64,000 bases of DNA from Hedera helix (GCA_947179155.2 OX359274.1:47959564-48023563), one strand, 5' to 3'; counted from the first letter of the stretch, positions 1 through 11,009 are shown. A program made the numbers and translations. The notes: generated by a model from the letters alone, not told the origin.

Positions 1-542
1 AGGAACTGTGAATTTTTATTATCATGACTAATGGTATTTCAGATGATAAAAGTTGATGATATTTTTACAAAAAAGAGAAGCGAGTGGACATTATAGTCTG
101 CATTATTCTTCTAATAGATTGCTCATTCCGCTGCTATTATTGATCTGAACGTTGTTTAAAAATTTAACTACAGTTTTTGATATAAACCTTGTAGTCTATT
201 GTATTCTATCAAGAACTCAACTATTGAAGGTTAATGATAATTTATTCGTCATTATCTTAGTCATGATATTTCTTACTGGGCTATTTGAGCTCACCCTTTC
301 TTTTGTTCCATCACAGGAGATGAAAACGTAACAGGGTCTAGCCGGGGAATGGAGTGAGAGTCTGAGGAATAGCTGTCGTAGTCTTCACATGTTGTAAAAT
401 AGTGTGGCAATAATAGTGAAGACTTAGTTGTGTATTATTATACACTGTATTGTTGTACGTTGTGCTTTGTTGTAATAATTTTGTTGTAGTCTTTTGACGA
501 CTCAAGTTTGGGCTGTGTGGGCTCAGATTTGGGGGCGTCACA
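1..542 (+). repeat. 3' end of a Ty3/gypsy LTR (5' LTR, cut by window start)
   Basis: This stretch is repeated at 7,028-7,569, with three base differences seen by eye. It ends in GGGGGCGTCACA, directly before a primer-binding site, so it is the last 542 bp of the 5' LTR of the element that follows. The rest of this LTR lies outside the window; the complete partner is at 4,104-7,569. The near identity of the two copies implies a recent insertion or recent homogenisation. Confidence 0.88.
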
Positions 543-544
543 GT

Positions 545-556
545 TGGTATCAGAGC
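545..556 (+). other. Primer-binding site (initiator Met-tRNA type)
   Basis: TGGTATCAGAGC lies two bases after the LTR end. It is the canonical plant LTR-retrotransposon site complementary to the 3' end of initiator methionine tRNA, used to prime minus-strand DNA synthesis. The same 12-mer occurs after the next LTR at 7,572-7,583. Confidence 0.9.
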
Positions 557-742
557 TTAGGGATATGGTCTTTAATGGAGATCTGGGGTTAGAATTAGGA
601 GGGGAGAGACGAATAGAATCGGTCACTAGTGTGTCCCATCTAAATTAGATTTTATTATCTAATGAGTTGATTTGAATATAGGGACAGGAAGTGATGAGTC
701 AGTTTGTTTGAACTAACAATTATTTTGTGACAACAGTTAGGT

Positions 743-1378
743 ATGACATCTGGAAATCAGGAGGTTAACTATGAAATGACCGAAACAAATGTAGCTGCAA
801 AACAAGAGGCGACGAATAATCTTCTTACAAACTCAGAGTTGAATCATTTGCCTAAGACAAAAATTATGCGTGTTCTATCCAGTAAGGATGAAGGTGAAAG
901 TTCTGTTACAGTCGTTCCAGATCCATTATTAGAAGCAATTAAAGAAAGTAATGAACTTGCGGAAATTATCGCCTTTAATTTACTCACTAATTGGGAGAGT
1001 CATATCACCTGGTTATGCTCTATAACAAATGATCAGAATATATGGACTTTTCATATTAGTCTTTGGGATTTATGGTGTTCCAGCTATGAGTTTCAAGATT
1101 ATTTAAAAATGATGTTTCTATACTTTTGGGCGTTACAATTTAAAGGAATTCAGGTTAAGTTAGTCATTATCGTGGAAACTGCAGTCTATCGAAAATACTA
1201 TTCTTACAGAAATCATTGGTACGTTACTACTGATGAAGTTGAAGAATCCGAGAAACAGTTCGTTAGAGAATTATTTAGTGGTATTCCCATGGTTGAAATA
1301 CGTGAAGATCCGAATGAAGTACTCGGGATTCGATTTGACGATAACAGTCAAGAAACCGAAGGAGGTGATAACTGGTAA
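743..1378 (+). CDS. Unrecognised 211-residue ORF in the gag position of the Tekay-like element
   Basis: The ORF lies between the primer-binding site and the protease region, where gag belongs. It has no CCHC zinc knuckle and I see no Gag capsid signature, so I do not recognise it. The N-terminal 95 residues are polar and rich in Asn, Glu and Ser. Residues about 100-150 are rich in Trp, Phe, Tyr and Leu (many aromatic residues but no clear membrane segment). The C-terminus is acidic. The first 455 bases recur almost unchanged at 7,770-8,224, with one base change seen, which alters an Asn to Lys. The C-terminal end overlaps the protease frame, suggesting frameshift expression or a junction left by sequence replacement. 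It may be a captured host fragment or a diverged Gag. The start is the first ATG after the leader. Confidence 0.5.
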   Translation: MTSGNQEVNYEMTETNVAAKQEATNNLLTNSELNHLPKTKIMRVLSSKDEGESSVTVVPDPLLEAIKESNELAEIIAFNLLTNWESHITWLCSITNDQNIWTFHISLWDLWCSSYEFQDYLKMMFLYFWALQFKGIQVKLVIIVETAVYRKYYSYRNHWYVTTDEVEESEKQFVRELFSGIPMVEIREDPNEVLGIRFDDNSQETEGGDNW

Positions 1379-4108
1379 GTTATTCATAAATTCTCGTGAA
1401 TTCTACGCTCTGTTAGATCCTGGCTCTACCCATTCTTTTATCTCACCTACAAGTGCTCAACGTTTAAATTTGACTTCTGAAAACTTAAATCTTGTCTTAT
1501 CAGTTGAAACCTCATTGGGAGAAATACCTATTACATTTACTATCTATAAATGTTGCCTAGTTCAAATCAACAACCTCACATTACCTGTTGACCTTATTTC
1601 TTTGGAGATGCATGAATTTGATGTGATTTTAGGAATTGATTGGTTGACTACCCATCATGCTAAAATTGATTGTTTTCATAAGATTATTAGTTTTCATATT
1701 CCTAATCAACCTGTCATGCAAATTCAAGCAACTAAACCATTGAAATCTATAACTGTTATTTCTAGCCATAAAGCCATTCGTTTATTGAAAAACGGATGTC
1801 AAGCCTTTTTAGCTCATATCACTGATTTGAACAAAAATACGTCAAACTTGAATGATATTCCCATTGTTAATGAGTTTCCTGACGTTTTTCCTGAGGAACT
1901 TTATGGCTTTCCCCCAAACTGAGAAATTGAATTCTGTATCGATCTTGAACCCGGCATTAAGCCCATTTTCAAAGTCCCATACCAAATGGCTCCCATAGAA
2001 CACCAAGAGTTGAAAGTTTAATTATTAGATATCGGTATCATTCGTTCTAGTACAAAACTTATATCAAGCGAGGAATACGAGAAGAGTTTTCAAGAACTCA
2101 AAAGGAGACTTGTTTCAGCTCCTGTTCTGACCATTCCATCAGGATCAGGAGAATTCGTCATATATAGCGATGCTTCAGGCAAAAGTCTAGGTTGTGTCCT
2201 TATGCAACATGGAAATGTTATAGCTTATGCCTCTCGACAACTCAAAGATTATGAGAAAAATTATCCTACTCATGATCTAGAGTTGGCAGCAGTCGTTTTC
2301 GCGTTGAAGATCTGGAGACACTAATTGTACGAAGAGAAAGTGGATATCTATACAGATCATAAAAGTCTCAAGTATTTCTTCACCCAGAAAGAACTCAACA
2401 TGCGACAACGACGTTGGCTTGAGCTGTTGAAGGATTACGACCACACAATCCAGTATCACCCGGGAAAGGCAAACGTTGTAGCTGACGCTTTGAGCAGAAG
2501 ATCTTATGCGAGTACAAGTGCACTGCTGACAACACAAAAGTGTATTTTGTACGACTTGCAAAAGATGGAGATACAGCTAAAGACACCAGGGACCCATTCG
2601 AAGATTGCTCACGTGCGAGTAGAACCGGCTTTAATCGATAAAATTAAAGCTGCACAAGCTACCAATCCGGAACTGATGAACATGATGAAGAAAGTACAAG
2701 AAGGTGTCATCCCCGAATCAAGAATCGACGAGACAGGAATACTTCGAGTTAACTCTCGACTCTGTGTTCCTAACGATCCTGAATTGAAGCATAAAATCAT
2801 GATAGAGGCACACAACACGCCGTTTGCAATCCACCCAGGAGGTACCAAGATGTATCGAGATTTTCGACATACATTTTGGTGAAACAATATGAAAAGGGAG
2901 ATTGCAGAGTTTATCTCAAGGTGTCTAACTTGTCAACGTGTCAAGACAGAGCATCAAGTACCTAAGGGTCCATTACAACCACTTGAGGTTCCCGAATGGA
3001 AGTGGGAACACATCAATATGGACTTCGTGACGGTCTACCCAAAGTTTCTCAAGGCTTAGATGCAATTTGGGTCATCGTAGATATACTGACCAAATCCGCT
3101 CATTTCTTGCCTATACGAGAAAACTTTTCACTTGAACGTCTTGCCGGTATGTATATAAATGAGATTATGAGATTGCATGGCATGCCAGTTTCCATAGTTT
3201 CTGATCGAGGTCCTAGATTCACTTCACGATTTTGGATCAGTCTACAGAAAGCTATGAGCACTGAGCTACGATTCAGTTCTGCATACCATCCTCAGACGGA
3301 CGGACAATCAGAAAGGACGATCCAAACCCTCAAAGATCTTTTGAGACTTTGCGTACTAGATTTCAAAGGAAGTTGGGATAAGTACTTGCCATTGGTGGAA
3401 TTTTCTTACAACAACAGTTACCAAGCAAGTATAGGCATGGCTCCATTCGAGACTTTATATGGACGCAAGTGTCGCTCTCCAGTATGCTGGAATGAGGTAG
3501 TAGAAGCAAAACTGTTGAGACCCGAGTTGGTACGCTTGACAACAGAAAATATCGAAATGATCCGACAACGAGTACAGACCGCACAAGAACGACAAAAGAG
3601 TTATGCTGATCTTCATCGGAGAGACGAAAGTTTCAACGTCGGAGATCATGTATTCTTACTTGTTTCTCCATGGAAAGAAGTTACGAGATTCGGAAAGAGA
3701 GGAAAGCTTAACCCTCGATTTATTGGCCAATTTGAAATCCTCGATCGAATAGGAACCGTAGTCTACAGACTAGCCCTACCACCAAGTATGTCTCGCATCC
3801 ATAACGTTTTTCACATATCTATGTTACGTAAATATGTGAAGGACCCAAACCACGTCATTGAATTAGAACCGGACGTGATAGCAGACGATTTAACGTACGA
3901 GGAGGTACCTGTTAAGATCCTAGATAAGAAGAAGCAGATTCTACGCTCAAAGGTTATACCTCAAGTTAAGGTTTTATGGAGGAATCAAGATACTGAGGAA
4001 ATGACCTGGGAACTAGAATCTGAGATGAAATCTAAGTATCCTTACCTCTTCGAAATGCCAGGTACGTCAATTTCGGGGACGAAATTTCATAAGGAGGGGA
4101 GGTTGTAA
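1371..4108 (+). pseudogene. pol: Broken Ty3/gypsy pol (protease, RT remnant, RNase H, integrase, C-terminal chromodomain-like region), Tekay/Del-like
   Basis: A protease with the plant variant active site DPGSTHSF (near 1,416) ends at a TGA at 1,920-1,922, where related elements have Arg (CGA). After a short RT N-terminus up to about 2,070, the sequence jumps straight to the RT end and RNase H (DASGKSLG, then TDHKSLKYFF near 2,355). The catalytic YxDD segment is therefore deleted. Further breaks are a TAA near 2,323, a TGG-to-TGA stop at 2,880 and a frameshift near 3,040. The integrase has HHCC residues, a D-D-E core (SDRGPRF near 3,200; HPQTDGQSE near 3,290), a GPY/F-like module (RGKLNPRFIGQF) and a C-terminal segment resembling the degenerate chromodomain of Tekay/Del chromoviruses (KVLWRN, MTWELE). 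The last codons run into the first bases of the LTR. It cannot make a full polymerase, so any mobility would depend on an autonomous relative. Confidence 0.9.
4088..4103 (+). other. Polypurine tract
   Basis: The purine run AAGGAGGGGAGG (4,091-4,102) sits immediately before the LTR start TGTAAGACCCC. It is the plus-strand primer site expected next to a 3' LTR and fixes the LTR boundary. Confidence 0.8.
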
Positions 4109-5088
4109 GACCCCGGATTTTATGAAATATAAAATTTAATTTTTCTTCGTATATATTTTTCCTGAAACAGTAAGTGGTTAAATTAACAAAATTGAAAGTT
4201 AAGGATGTTATGTGCAAATTTTATTTTGTCGGACAATATTTGCTTTGTCGGGGAATATTCGTTTTGTCGGGGAATATTCGCGCCGTACGACGGCGCCGAA
4301 ATAACAAATTATTGGTGGACCCCACAACGGAATATTTGTCGGATATAGAAAACGACAGAAGTAGCATTTTTATATAAAAATAGTCAACGGTGTTAACTGT
4401 TAAAATACCGGTGATAAAAGAATAGTAGCATACGGTAATTTATAGTATTTTTCTGTAGCACACGGTATTGCACAGTGTCTCATATTATTGGTCTGATAAT
4501 TGACACCGTAACTGTTGCGCATCATTTCATCAATAATTGTCACTGCATAATATTTTATATTATCAATTCAATTATTGTTGTTACACAGTATTTTGCATTA
4601 TTGATTCAATAATTGTCATTACACTATATTTCATATCATTGACTCAATAATTGTTGCTGCACTGTTTTTAAAATTATTGAATCTAATAATTGTCACAGTA
4701 GCAAATATACTGTAATTTATATTATTAAATTAATAATAATCTGTAACGTGTTTATTACATTATTGTTGAATTATTGTTGTAGCATTATTTTATATGTTGG
4801 ACTCACAGGAAGAATAAATAAATAAATAAATAAATAAATAAAAAAAAATAATAAAAAAAAATAATTAATTTTACTATTTGAAATAGTAACGTGAAGAGTA
4901 ACGTGAATAGTAACGTGAATAGTGACGTGAATAGTACGTGAATAGTAAGAAACATGTGGGACCCATTGTGGGGTCCACATGAAATGTGAGAAATGTGAAT
5001 TTGCTGAAGTGGGTTGGTGGAGGCTGCGCAGCAGCCTCTGCTGAATATTTTTCAGCCCACCTACCACGCATAGTAACTTATTTTCTCC

Positions 5089-5097
5089 TATAAATAG
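5089..5097 (+). promoter_or_regulatory. LTR TATA box
   Basis: TATAAATAG sits 985 bp into the LTR and is followed by a region free of early stop-rich repeats. It is the likely core promoter of the retrotransposon, giving an RNA start near 5,120 (inference from the usual 25-35 bp spacing). Confidence 0.6.
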
Positions 5098-5820
5098 CTT
5101 GCTCAGCTGAATAGAAAAATCACACCTAAAACATAAAATTTTTCTATAAGAATTTTATGAGCTTTCTCTGAGAATAGTAAGGTTATTTTGAGAGTTTGAA
5201 AGCCAAAAGGAGTGCAGGAATTTTTCAAGTAAGTGTTTTATTAAAGAGTAGTAATTTCATAAATTCCTATTTTTCACGGTATTCACAAATCTTCCTTTAG
5301 AAGACTCTTCTTTGAGAAGATTCATTTTTAAAAGCTTTCTTTGGAAGATTTATTTTGAAATATTATTTTAAAAACTATTTTAAAGTTGTTATATTATACT
5401 ACAAAAATTATGTTAAATATATATAATTTTGATAGTTCATATTATACGAGTTATCATACACCTTGAAATTTATATGTGGTAATTACTAATTTTATTATAA
5501 ATATATAGGTTGATCAACCTCATTTAAATCAATATCCAGTCACGTGTTAAGGTAAGGAATTTCATTTTCTTTCATACTCTTAAACTTACTACGGTAAGGA
5601 ATATTATTCTTTTCACACTCTTAAATTCATTGTGGTAAGGAATATCATATTCTTTCATCTTCTTTCGTATTCTAACTTACTACGGTAAGGGGTATTACTC
5701 TTTTCATAATCATAAATGGGTATTATTTTCTTTCTTACTTGAAGGGATTATCATTCTTTGATTCTCGAAAATAATATCGTTTCTTTCTTGTGCCATTTAT
5801 TTCCATGTATTAAATTGTGG

Positions 5821-6128
5821 GAATAACCTTACGGCGCGGTTTACCGCCTGTTGGTGAATAACCTTTTGTATTCATTCCTTATTAATCTTTGAGAATAACC
5901 TTACGGTGCGGATTATCGCCTGTTTGGTGAATAACTCTTCGTATTCAAATTGATGAGAATAACCTTACGGTGCGGATTATCGCCTGTTTGGTGAATAACT
6001 CTTCGTATTCAAATTGATGGGAATAACCTTACGGCGCGGATTATCGCATGTTTGGTGAATAACTATTCATATTCAAATTAATGGGAATAACCTTACGGCG
6101 CGGATTACCGCCTGTTGGTGAATAACCC
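5821..6128 (+). repeat. Tandem array inside the LTR (five copies, about 64 bp)
   Basis: Copies starting GAATAACCTTACGG lie at 5,821, 5,893, 5,957, 6,021 and 6,085. The spacing is 72, 64, 64 and 64 bp, with an internal GCGGATTATCGCCTG core. It lies in the R/U5 region, so it would be transcribed as leader RNA. Confidence 0.85.
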
Positions 6129-6788
6129 TTTTTATTTGTCTCGTGTGGAAATAATTTGTCTACACGAATTATCACATGACACTTTTATTCCATATTCGTA
6201 AGTGATATCATTTTCCTTTATACTCATAAGGGATACCATCTTTTTCATCTTCCATTATTCAAACTTACTATGGTAAGGGATATTAATTCCCTTCACCTTT
6301 TGTTAATCAAACCTGCTACGGTAAGGGATATTATTTTCTTTCATACACCTAAATCGAAACTTATTATGGAACTATTGCTTCTATAATTTCTGAAAATATT
6401 ATATGTTCCATAATAGTTGAATTTCATTATTTCAACTGAACCTTCCTATTTTCTGAACATTTCTATTGAACTGTAACCGTTATTCTGAACTGTGGATCTT
6501 GAATATCATTTTTAAATTTCACTCCACATCATGTTGGCAATTTGGACATTATTTGAATCTGCACAAAGTAAACTTCTGATACTTATTGTTTATCCTGTTC
6601 TTCTGTTCATCATTTGTATCACTGTTATTTGTATTAATCATCAAGAATCAAGCTGTTGTGAATATCTGTGGCCGGGGGCACAGATGTGATATAATTGTTG
6701 AACAGATGATAGGTTAAAGGCGATATACTAGGTTAAAGGCGATACATCTGTTCGGTGTCTTTTATGGCACGTGGTGAATGTTCTCTTT

Positions 6789-7050
6789 GGCCCGTAGTGC
6801 AAAGATGAACTGTTGGTTGGTATGATTATGACCAAAGGCTGAATCTGGTATAATCATGACCGTTGGTGCTTTATTGAATATCTTTGGCCCGTAGTGCAAA
6901 GATGAACTGTTGATTGGTATGATTATTACCAAAGGCTGAATCTGGTATAATCATGACCGTTGGTGTTATATTAAATGTCTTTGGCCCGTAGTGCAAATAT
7001 GAACTGTTGATCTGCATGATTATGATCAGGAACTGTGAATTTTTATTATC
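6789..7050 (+). repeat. Tandem array inside the LTR (period 97 bp)
   Basis: The unit beginning GGCCCGTAGTGCAAAGATG starts at 6,789, 6,886 and 6,983, an exact 97-bp spacing. Each unit contains an imperfect inverted pair GGTATGATTATGACC / GGTATAATCATGACC that could fold in RNA. Confidence 0.8.
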
Positions 7051-7571
7051 ATGACTAATGGTATTTCAGATGATAAAAGTTGATGATATTTTTACAAAAA
7101 AGAGAAGCGAGTGGACATTATAGTCTGCATTATTCTTCTAATAGATTGCTCATTCCGCTGCTATTATTGATCTGAACGTTGTTTAAAAATTTAACTACAG
7201 TTTTTGATATAAACCTTGTAGTCTATTGTATTCTATCAAGAACTCAACTGTTGAAGGCTAATGATAATTTATTCGTCATTATCTTAGTCATGATATTTCT
7301 TACTGGGCTATTTGAGCTCACCCTTTCTTTTGTTCCATTACAGGAGATGAAAACGTAACAGGGTCTAGCCGGGGAATGGAGTGAGAGTCTGAGGAATAGC
7401 TGTCGTAGTCTTCACATGTTGTAAAATAGTGTGGCAATAATAGTGAAGACTTAGTTGTGTATTATTATACACTGTATTGTTGTACGTTGTGCTTTGTTGT
7501 AATAATTTTGTTGTAGTCTTTTGACGACTCAAGTTTGGGCTGTGTGGGCTCAGATTTGGGGGCGTCACAGT

Positions 7572-7583
7572 TGGTATCAGAGC
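7572..7583 (+). other. Primer-binding site of the second, truncated internal region
   Basis: The same TGGTATCAGAGC 12-mer follows the end of the complete LTR. It shows that the sequence after this LTR is the start of an internal region, not host flank. Confidence 0.88.
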
Positions 7584-7769
7584 TTAGGGATATGGTCTTT
7601 AATGGAGATCTGGGGTTAGAATTAGGAGGGGAGAGACGAATAGAATCGGTCACTAGTATGTCCCATCTAAATTAGATTTTATTATCTAATGAGTTGATTT
7701 GAATATAGGGACAGGAAGTGATGAGTCAGTTTGTTTGAACTAACAATTATTTTGTGACAACAGTTAGGT

Positions 7770-8225
7770 ATGACATCTGGAAATCAGGAGGTTAACTATG
7801 AAATGACCGAAACAAATGTAGCTGCAAAACAAGAGGCGACGAATAATCTTCTTACAAACTCAGAGTTGAATCATTTGCCTAAGACAAAAATTATGCGTGT
7901 TCTATCCAGTAAGGATGAAGGTGAAAGTTCTGTTACAGTCGTTCCAGATCCATTATTAGAAGCAATTAAAGAAAGTAATGAACTTGCGGAAATTATCGCC
8001 TTTAATTTACTCACTAATTGGGAGAGTCATATCACCTGGTTATGCTCTATAACAAAGGATCAGAATATATGGACTTTTCATATTAGTCTTTGGGATTTAT
8101 GGTGTTCCAGCTATGAGTTTCAAGATTATTTAAAAATGATGTTTCTATACTTTTGGGCGTTACAATTTAAAGGAATTCAGGTTAAGTTAGTCATTATCGT
8201 GGAAACTGCAGTCTATCGAAAATAA
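7770..8225 (+). pseudogene. Truncated second copy of the gag-position ORF
   Basis: This is the first 151 codons of the ORF also seen at 743. It differs by one base and then ends in a chance stop at 8,223-8,225. Identity with the first copy stops at 8,224, where the inverted LTR-like segment begins. It is a broken partial copy. Confidence 0.8.
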
Positions 8226-9285
8226 TAAAGTATTTAGAGAGAGTAATAAAGAACAAGTAAGGAAGTTTATGAAAAATCCTTAAGTTAATGCCTCTATTTA
8301 TAGCCAAAAATTTTATCATAACCAAGATTTTCTAATTTAATCCAAACCGTTCATTTCAAGATAATGTTTAATCCATACCATTCATTTCATCTTTTAAGAT
8401 TTCTTTAATCTAAACCATTCATTTAAAGATTATCTTTTAATCTACATCATCCATTTCAAATTCTATATTATCTTTAATCTATACCATTCATTTCATCTTT
8501 TAAGATTTTTTTAATCTAAACCATTCATTTAAAGATCATCTTTTAATCTACACCATCATTTTCAAATTCTATATTATCTTTAATCTATACCATTCATTTT
8601 ATATCACCTAACTTTATAATATAAATAAATAACTTTATCAATTCAATTATTCAATAATAATTTACACTTATTCATTATTATGACTAATTGTTATAAATAC
8701 AGTGTAGTTAGCTCTCTGAGTTAGATATCAAGTCAATTAATTAATGAAATACAACTGTTTAAATAACACCATAATAGAGATAACAATAATGCAGAAAGTA
8801 TGTAAAAGAAAGAATACGTTACTGTGTCATGGCAATTATTGATTCAATAATGTGAATTACTGTGCATATGTTACTGTGACAATTATCAGTTTAATAAAGT
8901 CAAATATTGTACGATAACCACTTTATCAGTTTAATAATACGAAACACTGTGCAATGCCGTGTGCTACTGTGCAATACCGTATATTACTATTCTTTTACCA
9001 CCGGATATTTTAACAATTAAAAGTGATAGTACCATTGACCATTTAAAAATTATTTATGTCATTTTCTATATCCGACAATTATTTTTTGTGGGGTCCACCA
9101 ATGATTGGTTTGTACGGCGCCGTCGTACGAATATTCTCCGACCAAACGAATATTGTCCGATATAATACAATTTGCACATAACATCCTTAACTTTTAATTT
9201 TATCAATTTAACCACTTACTGTTTCATGAAAATATATATGAAGAAAAAATTAAATTTTATATTTCATAAAATTCGGGGTCTTACA
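8225..9285 (-). repeat. Inverted, truncated LTR related to the Tekay-like LTR
   Basis: Read on the minus strand from 9,285, it starts TGTAAGACCCCG and follows the U3 of the 4,104 LTR, including the CACGGTATTGCACAGT-type motifs and the GTACGACGGCGCC stretch. Towards 8,300 it carries its own TATA-like box (CTATAAATAGAGG on the minus strand). The left end is not a clean CA terminus, so it is truncated or recombined where it abuts the second internal copy at 8,224. Confidence 0.7.
8375..8605. repeat. Two-copy tandem repeat, period 106 bp
   Basis: The unit containing TTCATTTCATCTTTTAAGAT starts near 8,381 and again near 8,487, built of ATCTAAACCATTCATTT-like subunits. It lies within the truncated inverted LTR. 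Confidence 0.7.
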
Positions 9286-9456
9286 AAAGGCATTACAAAA
9301 AAATACAAGACTTTCGATATCAAAGGTAAGAACACGGATATCTTTTTACGAAGAATTTATTCTATTATAATAACAGTATTTAATATTACTTATAGGATTT
9401 GAACCCTACCCTATTTGTAAACTAAATTAGGAGTAATACCATTACACCAAAGGTCA
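9286..9456 (-). mobile_element. tRNA-derived SINE-like sequence
   Basis: On the minus strand there is a pol III A-box-like TGGTGTAATGGTAT (9,436-9,449) and, about 30 bp downstream, a B-box-like GGTTCAAATCC (9,395-9,405). This is the spacing of a tRNA gene, but the sequence cannot fold as a full tRNA by eye. An A/T-rich tail follows towards 9,290. A SINE or decayed tRNA pseudogene is likely. Confidence 0.4.
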
Positions 9457-9572
9457 TTTTAAACAAATATATAAAAGAAAATACATGAGAGTTAACTTAT
9501 TAAACAAAATTAGTTCTGTATAAAATTTGGTGATTGTTATGTCGATCACAAATACTCTATAATAATGATAAA

Positions 9573-10010
9573 ATTAGTTATCAAAAAGAGCCATTATATA
9601 TGTTATTATTTTGTGATGACTCAAAAATTTCATCACAAAATATATTTTTTTGTGATTGCAAATAAAAGTCATCACAAAAATCTATTTTTTTAATGATTGT
9701 CATGGCAATCACAAAATATTATTTTGATTATTTTTTTAATCAGAATTTTGGTGATAGCCTAAATGTAATCACGAAAAGTGTATATCTATAAGTGATGACT
9801 TAGTCCGTCATAAAAACAAATTTATTTTGGGAATTGACATGACCATCACAATTATATTACATTGACAGCAAAATTAACCATCACAAAGAGTCATCATATA
9901 TATCATTATTGTTCGAAAAGTCCATTACAAATTATTATCTTTTATGATTGTTCTAATTAAAAGCCGTCGCAAAATTCAGTCACACATTCTTATTTTTCTA
10001 GTAATGTGAT
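9573..10010. mobile_element. CACTA-like subterminal region remnant
   Basis: The motif TGTGATGAC / GTCATCACA and close variants recur at least eight times in both orientations, as in plant CACTA subterminal arrays. The stretch ends with TTTTTCTAGTAATGTG, which resembles a decayed CACTA terminus. No transposase and no matching opposite end are visible. Confidence 0.35.
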
Positions 10011-10450
10011 AAAAAATATCTAACGCAAATGCATAGTATCTATTGTAGACTTAGTAAATACATGTACATGTCGAACCACATAAACTAAATTAACTTAAAA
10101 TGTTCTAAATTTATATTTCAAGCGAATTAAAAATAATAATAATGATTAAAAATTAAATAATGAAAACTAATAATTAATAATAGAAACTATTAGTGGGAAA
10201 AACTACCTAGCTAGGAATCTCTAATCACTAAGTATTAGCATAATAAATAATTTCTTATTTTCTTAATTTTGTTTTTCCTTTTTTTTTTAAAATAATGAAT
10301 CTTATAATTAATATGGATAAATAATATGGCAAGATAAAAAAATATTATTTTCTACAAAACAAAATAAAAAAATATTAGTTAAATAAAATAAACATATAAA
10401 TTAATAAAAATAGAAATAATAAAATGTATATAAAATGCATTTATCACTTA
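10011..10450. other. AT-rich spacer
   Basis: I see no coding potential and no clear repeat here beyond poly-A/T-rich low complexity. Confidence 0.5.
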
Positions 10451-10796
10451 GAGCATCTCCAACAGATAGACTATTTCATGGACTATATTCAGTCCATATG
10501 ACATCATCAAATGTCATTTAGTCTTCAATCATTCCAGCAGATGGACTATCATGTGGACTATAATATAAAAAAATTAAAATAATCAATGAATTCAAAAAAG
10601 TTTCAATCATCTTCCATCATCCCATTTAAATATTATTAAAATTATAGTCCATGGACTATCTCATTCCTTGATTTAGTCTTTCTCTTTCATCAAATATAGT
10701 CACAGACTATATATAGTCTGACTACTGAAGCTCTAAGACAAATTCTAGACTATATTTAGTCTAGGATTTCATTTATAGCCATTGCTGGAGATGCTC
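10451..10796. mobile_element. 346-bp MITE, copy 1 (PIF/Harbinger-like)
   Basis: Termini GAGCATCTCCAACAG and, inverted, GAGCATCTCCAGCAA enclose non-coding DNA with many TAGTC/GACTA motifs. A second copy of exactly the same length lies inverted at 40,877-41,222. There the element is flanked by TTA on both sides, the PIF/Harbinger target signature; here only the left TTA remains. Confidence 0.8.
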
Positions 10797-11009
10797 AGAT
10801 ACTTGAACGTTTCAACCATCTATACAATTAGTATACTAGTTATCGTGGGACAGGCAACGCGTGTGCAATTACTGTAATAATATAATAGTAATTGTATCAA
10901 ATTTAATTAGAGGATGAAATTAAAAAAAGAAAAAAGGGCAAAATTGCAAAATAACCAAACTTATAAGCGCAAAAATGGAAAATTTTCTCGAGCTCCGTTG
11001 CACTCTCTC

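Larger units (their letters stand above)
4104..7569 (+). repeat. Complete long LTR (about 3.47 kb) of the Tekay-like element
   Basis: It begins TGTAAGACCCCGG right after the polypurine tract and ends GGGCGTCACA right before another primer-binding site, so it is a full TG..CA LTR. The U3 part is about 1 kb and holds short repeats (AATAAA-type units at 4,813-4,842; a 14-bp AGTAACGTGAATAGT-like unit at 4,888-4,955) and a TATA box at 5,089. The remaining roughly 2.4 kb is R/U5 and carries two clear tandem arrays. It is both the 3' LTR of the first internal region and the 5' LTR of the truncated second one. Confidence 0.88.

Noticed and set aside
338..626. Two minus-strand ORFs of 62-67 residues in the LTR end, repeated at 7,365-7,653
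   Set aside because: They repeat only because the LTR repeats. They run across the primer-binding site on the wrong strand and have low-complexity composition.
9395..9449. Functional tRNA gene
   Set aside because: A- and B-boxes are present, but I could not pair an acceptor stem or anticodon arm.
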